64,000 nt of DNA from Imbricaverruca yamaguchii (Eukaryota > Arthropoda > Thecostraca > Neoverrucidae): positions 3,263,501 to 3,327,500 of the forward strand of contig JAOTOL010001662.1 of NCBI GenBank assembly GCA_034440575.1. Direction: 5' to 3'. This document shows positions 58,335-64,000 of the stretch, piece after piece. The position numbers and the translations under genes are program-made. The notes below the pieces were generated by a model. The model was not told the DNA's origin. It made no database searches and was given only the letters and a program-made list of their open reading frames with translations. Within the stretch, counting starts at the first letter, position 1. Each line of letters starts with the position of its first letter.

Positions 58335-59316
58335 TTAACTCGCGCACGTCCGGGGGGGGCAGATATCTGCCCCTCCTCCGGCTTTTCCTCATTTGCCGCC
58401 AAACTAATCAGTTTAGCAAGGCCAAACATCGCATAGCTGTTCATTGGTCTTTTCCGCATATCTTCACGCATTCACCAGGTCAGACGAAGTGACTCAACTG
58501 CACTTGGAGTTCTAGGTGGCATAGCTTCCACAAAAATTGGGCGATATATTTCAAACTTTTAACATGTCATGATCTCACCAGGGACCATAATACGTATATC
58601 GTTTTTTTTCTTCGTAGCATTGACCTTAGGTCAGGTCGTGGCCATGGCTTCCCCATTATAGAGCTATGGTAAAATATACAAATGTTACCTGGTTACAGAT
58701 TTGCGCTCGGAATGATCTCACAACGGTTGTGGCATGTAGATGAAAGATGCTACCGCTGACATTTTTGCTCAGTGACCTCGCCAAGGTCTCTGAGGTCACC
58801 TGAGATCACAACACATTTCTGCGCATTATATCGCACTGCATTGAGCTAGAAGGCTGAAATTACCGTCATTGTGCTTGTATCGCCACGACGTGTTTATTGA
58901 TACATTACATGACCTCCCTAGGCGACTTCATGACCTTCACCTGAGGTCATGACCATGACCTTGACCTGAGTTTCGGTTGACCTGACCTTAAATTACACCG
59001 CATATTGTCGGTAGCGCATTTCAAGGACTGTCGAATAGCTTCGCCGTTTGTTTCTATCTGTTACAGATCCTGAGATATGTGTCAATATCTGAGTCCCACT
59101 TCATCTGGACGAATTTGACCTATGATGACCCAGTGACCTGAATGTTGACCTGAGCGAAAAAATGACTGAAACACTTTCGACAGAACCCGTCACCAGCTAT
59201 CCAACGCCGTTTTCCGTTTGTCGCTAGCTAGCATAGTTCTAGATATCTTAGGAGGCAGACATCTGCCCCACGGGACATGCGAAGTTGGCGCGGACCTCCG
59301 GACGTGCGAGTGTTAA
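58335..59316 (+). mobile_element. TTAA-ended non-autonomous DNA transposon, family C
   Basis: The left end is TTAA-CTCGCGCACGTCCGG (58335 onward) and the right end CCGGACGTGCGAGTG-TTAA (59313-59316), an inverted pair with a TTAA on each side. Just inside both ends lies a GGGGCAGATATCTGCC-type palindrome (GGCAGACATCTGCC on the right). The 982-bp interior is non-coding and rich in TGACCT/AGGTCA hexamers near 58780-58810 and 58910-58990. Termini and target site fit a piggyBac-like non-autonomous element. Confidence 0.7.
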
Positions 59317-61329
59317 GTTCGGTGCAGAATTTCTTCAGTTCATGGGATACAACAGCCTTCAACCTGCTATCGTCCATAACGCTTAAAGTTCCACGAACTG
59401 AAGTTTGTACCATAGCTGTATTTACCAAATATGAACCTAAGCTTACCGGTAAATGTATGATTTAATTCGTTTTATGAATCCTTGGAGTGTATTATTCTAA
59501 TGCAATGTTTATGAAGGTGACTAAGATGGAATCCCTCATTTTCTATGCAAATGCTTACTTTTCAGATTGCATGGAAAATAGGAACACAAATGACTTGTTT
59601 ATGGAGCAGAACATAAAATTAAATATAGACAAAAATACAGCATAAATTAATCTAACCTACCGCAACCTCACTTTGGAGAAAAGACTTCGCTACCTATACC
59701 TTTGAATATAATATTCTTGAATATGCAGTGAACACCAAATGAAAGCAACACAAATGTTATGACAGATATATCCATAGTTCAATACCCATTGCTCAGCATA
59801 TGGAAACCATTAGATGGGACTAAAATGAATGTATATTTGGCGTGACATGAGTCTGATTATCTGCTCTCTAGCCCTGTGCTATATAATAATAAGGTAAAGT
59901 ATTTTGTAGATTGAGTGGGAAGTATCTGAGATACAGGTAAGCAGAATAAATTTTAAAATTATATCTGTGTATCAGTATATGCATGTCAGAATTGCTCCAG
60001 ACCTTTAAGGGCAGCATGAAAGTGCATTTTGATGGAAATATCTTTTCCAGCTATGATGCTTTGGTCATCTCAACTTGCTTATGAATTACCATGCATAATT
60101 AATGCAATTTTCTTATTGGAGTGCATATGCATTGGTGCATTCTTTCTGCGTGGTCACATCCTAGACCATAGATCTTAGTAACTCGAGGCGCACTGAGTGC
60201 ATCGGCTCGTTGACAAAGACACATGACCCCTAAAAGAAGAGGCACACTGAATGCACTTGGAAAAAAAATTGGACCATTTGCAGTGCAAAGGATGCTATTA
60301 AGAAGACGATTTGTGACCATGCATGTCTAAAAAGATGAATAAAGCACTAAGCCACAGCTTTTTGTGACATGTAAGGTGCATTTGTTTTCAGATAACAAAT
60401 TTTCAGCATTTGGTACAAATATCTTTTTGTAATGCTGGATCATTAATCATATATGCGGTTTCCCTTATTCCAAAATTGCATGAAAAAAATTAGCACAAAT
60501 ACCTTGTAGTAATGTTGGAACATTAATCATGTGTGATTTCCCTTACTCTAAACTGGCGTGGAAAAGGAGCTGAAAGATGTCTGTGAACATTCATACCAAT
60601 ATTATAAACTTCAGTACAATTCCAATGTCAAGTTGAATGTTCAATTTCAGGTAATTCCAATTGAAGTTTCATCCATTGATCTATATAAGACTCTTGTATA
60701 GGTCTTGTAGAGGTCAATGGTTTCATCACTTCAGGGAGGAAGTTGGTCTCCCTGTGGCCTCACTCTGGGATACACTTAAGTTCAGTGCTATTGACAGGCC
60801 TTCAGGGCTGGTGTAGGGGCAAATTCAAGCTTTTTATCCAGATGTCTCAAATGTTTGCCTGAAAAACCACGGAATCAACAACTTTAAGCTGCAGTGTTTT
60901 GAGGTTGTAGGAGGAACTTCTCATACTGTTTGCACCACCCTCGCTTCTCCAACAACAGAAGAACCCATATTTCATGGGCTGGATTTTACATTGAGGTCTA
61001 AGTCAGCTCCTTTCAGTGATTAAGACTCAAACTTCACACACCCAAGATAGAATAGTGTGGACAGTGGCTTACCTAGTGTTTGCATGCGGGAGCAAACGGA
61101 TTTCGAAGTGGCTCAAACAACACTCATGCAAATAGTCGCTGGATTTCGACCAGTGTATTTCATAAGTACCAATTATTATCTTATGCTGAAATGAGTAGGA
61201 ACAACTTAATTTGGCGCTGCAAGATGCCAAACCCAGCACCATCGTTCGGAAGTCAATGGATTTCAACACTCTCCCTCCTGTTCAAATATTTCCGAATTTA
61301 CCGGCTAGTTTTCATATATAAAATGGCCG
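59317..61329. other. AT-rich, CpG-poor DNA, no gene recognised
   Basis: 59490-59700 is a diverged relative of 47310-47640 (TTATGAAGGTGACTAAGATGG). The remainder to about 61030 is CpG-poor like the 35.5-40.5 kb block. Two similar segments near 60400-60550 (GTAATGCTGGATCATTAATC / GTAATGTTGGAACATTAATC) form a short tandem duplication. Confidence 0.45.
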
Positions 61330-61400
61330 GCATATATATATGTGTATATATATATATATAAATATATATATGTATGTATATATATATATACCTATATATA

Positions 61401-61472
<72 letters not shown>
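61330..61472. repeat. Compound (TA)n-(TG)n microsatellite
   Basis: TA-rich repeats with occasional GTA interruptions run to about 61400. They are followed by about 34 pure TG units. Confidence 0.95.
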
Positions 61473-61474
<2 letters not shown>

Positions 61475-61779
61475 TGCGTGTTTATATTATTATGATTATT
61501 ATGCCGCATATCATTTGAGTCCAAAATTCATGAAGTTCATGGGACGCTCCACATTGAGGGGGTACTTGCACCTAAAAAAATATATCAAAGAACACCCCTG
61601 GTCTAGACGCATATGAATGAAAAATGGAAAGCAATCCTGAAAGCCAGCTCAAGGATCCGTATCTGCACATAGGTGGTAAGGGCGTGATATTCCAATCAGT
61701 ATCGGTACCTCCACCGGTAGGCTAAATATGGTGTTCAGGAATTTTCCTGGTTGGAGGGCTTCGTTGTTTATTGGTTGGT

Positions 61780-61945
61780 TCACGACACACTTTATGCACA
61801 TTCACGGCTAATGGCGCCGCCCACACTGTTTCGCCGGTGGGCCGCGGGATTGGGAAATGTCCTGAGTGGCGCTAGAGTCGAACCCGGGACCTTTGGTACC
61901 CATAGCCCGACACCTTAACCACTCGGCCATCCCCGCCCCTCTGGT
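61780..61945 (-). mobile_element. tRNA-derived SINE (Ser/Leu-type head)
   Basis: On the minus strand GATGGCCGAGTGGTTAAGG is a good box A, and GGGTTCGACTCT a good box B, 30-35 nt apart. The anticodon, T and acceptor stems do not pair properly, so it is not a functional tRNA. The sequence 3' of box B (to about 61780) would be the SINE body. Confidence 0.6.
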
Positions 61946-62390
61946 TGGAGGGCTTCCACCTTCCTATGGGTGACACACGCCCCTAGTGTCCCCACCCTTG
62001 TTTCTCGCCCCTGTACCGAGAGGGGAGGAATTATGTTGCAATAGTTATCTCTTATTTGCTCCTACCCGTTCTTCCCGGCCGTGATCTTCAGTTGGCCTGT
62101 CTCAGCATACTGCTACTACCCGTGGTACCGCGCGATTCCTGCGGCACTCGACATGAATCTAGTCAACGTGAGTCCAAACAAATGTCCCAATGTTAGGGGA
62201 AAATAACGCTCATGTTCGTTGACAACATTCTTTAAGCTTTCAAATGAACCTGGTTTTGTCCAATTTTGATGGCATTTAAGATCAGAAATGTTCCGTCGAA
62301 TACACGTAGGTTTGGCTGGAGCACCTACGGGACTGAGCAATTGTCCAGCCCATGTGACGTCACCGGTTGCCAAACGACATTGGAGGGCCC
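61946..62390. other. No gene recognised
   Basis: Flank of the hAT fragment. It may contain more of the decayed transposase, but nothing is recognisable. Confidence 0.3.
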
Positions 62391-62623
62391 CGGGTCTCAC
62401 CATCGAACCATCGACTGTAGCGGAGGAGAGATTCTTTTCGGCTCTCCGCCGCATAAAAATCTACTTGAGCACGAGTATGCTTCAGGACCGGCTGTCATTT
62501 ATGGCAAAGCTCAACATCGAGTCTGAGCTCCCTGTTCGTCTACAAAAGACTGGACAATTCAACGAGCCGCTCACTGAGTTTTCGAAAATGAGAGGCAAGC
62601 GCATCTACCTGTTATATCGCTAG
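62391..62623 (+). pseudogene. hAT-family transposase, C-terminal dimerisation fragment
   Basis: The frame reads IEPSTVAEERFFSALRRIK, then IYLSTSMLQDRLSFMAKLN and IE, ending with a stop at 62623. The pattern E-R-x-F-S-A-L-R-R-I-K-x-Y-L-x-x-x-M-x-x-x-R-L is the conserved hAT C-terminal dimerisation motif shared by hAT transposases and their domesticated zinc-finger relatives. Only about 75 residues of the enzyme are evident. The upstream catalytic part is not seen in this frame, so it is a truncated transposon relic or the last exon of a degraded copy. Confidence 0.75.
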
Positions 62624-63727
62624 AACTTCGTCAGACTGAAGTACCTCTTGATGATAATTGCAGCTTCATGTTCATATATGCTTGCCTTTTCGCCTGGCTA
62701 ACAGCAAAGCCCGGATCACCCTGACCGGTACGTGCATCTGCGTTTCCATTGAACGATGTAGTCACCTCGCGTACGGTGGAGTTCGGACACACACGGACAC
62801 CATAGGGTTCAATGGGAGCGCAGCTGTACACATCGACACCAACGCGATCAGGCTTTCAGAAATAAGTTTCATTTCACTCGTAAAGGTGAATTTTAAGGAG
62901 TTCAGAGCAAAAACCTGGGCAGTGCCCACGGTCCAATGGAATTGTATTGTATAACACAACAGTGTCCTGGAGTCATGTTCTGTCCAGTGAAGGGCATGAG
63001 GCCAATACGTCATAACCACCTTTGACGTTTAAAAACGGCGCCGTGTTGCGTTTTTTTTTGTTGTTGTTGGCGTTTTTAGGATGTATGCTGCGAATGCTTC
63101 AGGTAAGCGCAGCGGTATGCATTCGTAACTCTATAAACATAATAAACGGTGAATGGGAACAAGCAGTATCACTAAGTCGCGCACAGAGATTAATTCAGGG
63201 CTGAAATATGTTGTGATATCTGCCAACGTCCCCTGCCGCTGCCGCCGAGCACCTCCCGGCAGGGACAACCGGTTAGAGCAGGATCGACAGTCGAGCCCAC
63301 CTCCACCCCATCAACCACACCTCGGTCCCTGATGTGCAATTCCAGCCTCCTCCTTTCGTCAGAGATGGTCTTTCAGCCGTACATCGACGGGAACGAAACG
63401 GCTGAAATAAACTGGAGTCGAGACCGTGGCAAGCCAAACAGTAGATCCCAACTGCAAATAAAAAAGCCAGCGAACGAGTAAGTGAATGCTTATACCCCAT
63501 TTCGCGAACAATTGAAAATCATGCACGCGAACAGCACTTTCGATTCTAAAACACTTAGCATACCCACTCTGCAAGTTTGCAAAGATGTAGCAGAGCTCAA
63601 AATCAGCGAATCAATAGAGCTTAACAAAAGCCTTCATCAAAAACAATAGCGGCATCCTGGACCCTGATAAAACCGGTTCCTTATACCACCTAATGCAAGC
63701 AATCACATATGCAACACAACCTCACCT
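62624..63727. other. No gene recognised
   Basis: Open frames are short and without motifs. Confidence 0.35.
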
Positions 63728-64000
63728 ACACACACGCACACGCACACGCACACGCACACACACAGACACACACACAGACACACACACAGACACACACACA
63801 GACACACACACAGACACACACACAGACACACGCACACGCACACGCACACGCACACGCACACAGACACGCACACAGACACACACACAGACACACACACACG
63901 CACGCGCACGCGCACGCACACGCGCACACGCACACGCACACGCACACGCACACGCACACGCACACAGACACACGCACGCGCACACGCACACGCACACGCG
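63728..64000. repeat. (AC)n / (ACACGC)n compound microsatellite running off the window
   Basis: Continuous CA repeats with regularly spaced CACACAGA and CACGCA interruptions. Blocks of the form CACACACAGA recur about ten times, giving a higher-order 10-12 bp period. All frames are open only because of the repeat. Confidence 0.95.

Noticed and set aside
61860..61940. Functional tRNA gene on the minus strand
   Set aside because: Boxes A and B are good, but anticodon, T and acceptor stems do not pair, so it is a SINE head.
63703..63997. Open frames of Cys/Val/Arg and Cys/Ala repeats
   Set aside because: Pure translation of the CA microsatellite.
1..64000. CRISPR arrays, bacterial operons or phage
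   Set aside because: Spliced exons, retrotransposons and SINEs show eukaryotic nuclear DNA. The tandem arrays have no repeat-spacer organisation.

Overview
The window is invertebrate nuclear DNA, most likely from an arthropod. The evidence is a multi-exon ionotropic receptor (IR) gene with GT-AG introns, non-LTR and LTR retrotransposon remnants, tRNA-derived SINEs, TTAA-ended transposons and abundant microsatellites. IRs are a protostome chemoreceptor family. Nothing fixes the species; a crustacean or chelicerate is a guess. Most of the window is repeat-derived and host genes are sparse.

Left third (2.2-18.3 kb): six minus-strand exons (18138-18314, 16086-16318, 11337-11554, 9716-9951, 8461-8551, 6653-6940) join in perfect phase. 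Together they encode the ligand-binding and channel half of one IR, about 410 residues, down to the stop codon. Its N-terminal exons were not found. Further left, 2432-2567 looks like a signal-peptide first exon of a second minus-strand gene, possibly a neighbouring IR, that runs off the window. The most striking feature here is that four exon-intron junctions are each flanked by a minisatellite whose unit is a copy of that same splice junction (exon edge plus splice site): 2205-2500, 6941-7445, 16319-17060 and 17640-18140. The introns also hold a foldback element (9280-9559), a SINE, and a probable LTR element (12291-15919) bounded by GAAC.

Middle (18.3-50 kb): no gene recognised. It holds two copies of a 1.8-kb repeat in opposite orientation (21.2-23.0 and 44.7-46.4 kb), each carrying an array of short TATAATGCT-type units. 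It also has TTAA-flanked transposons, a degenerate 30-40 bp tandem array (27.05-28.5 kb), a 1.5-kb near-perfect palindrome built on LTR-like sequence (30.4-31.9 kb) that interrupts a roughly 270-bp tandem array, and a strikingly CpG-poor block (about 35.5-40.5 kb).

Right (50-64 kb): a CR1/Jockey-group LINE (about 50.4-54.0 kb) has an intact apurinic-endonuclease domain preceded by a 2A-like motif, while its reverse transcriptase is frameshifted. Further TTAA-ended elements follow (54.7-55.1, 58.3-59.3 kb), then a coding-like block of unknown origin (56.4-57.9 kb), a tRNA-related SINE, a hAT transposase C-terminal fragment (62.4-62.6 kb) and long AC/TG/TA microsatellites.

Three TTAA-ended families (A, B, C) recur, and all carry closely spaced AGGTCA/TGACCT hexamers. 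The only gene product with a clear role is the IR; everything else is selfish DNA or its debris.
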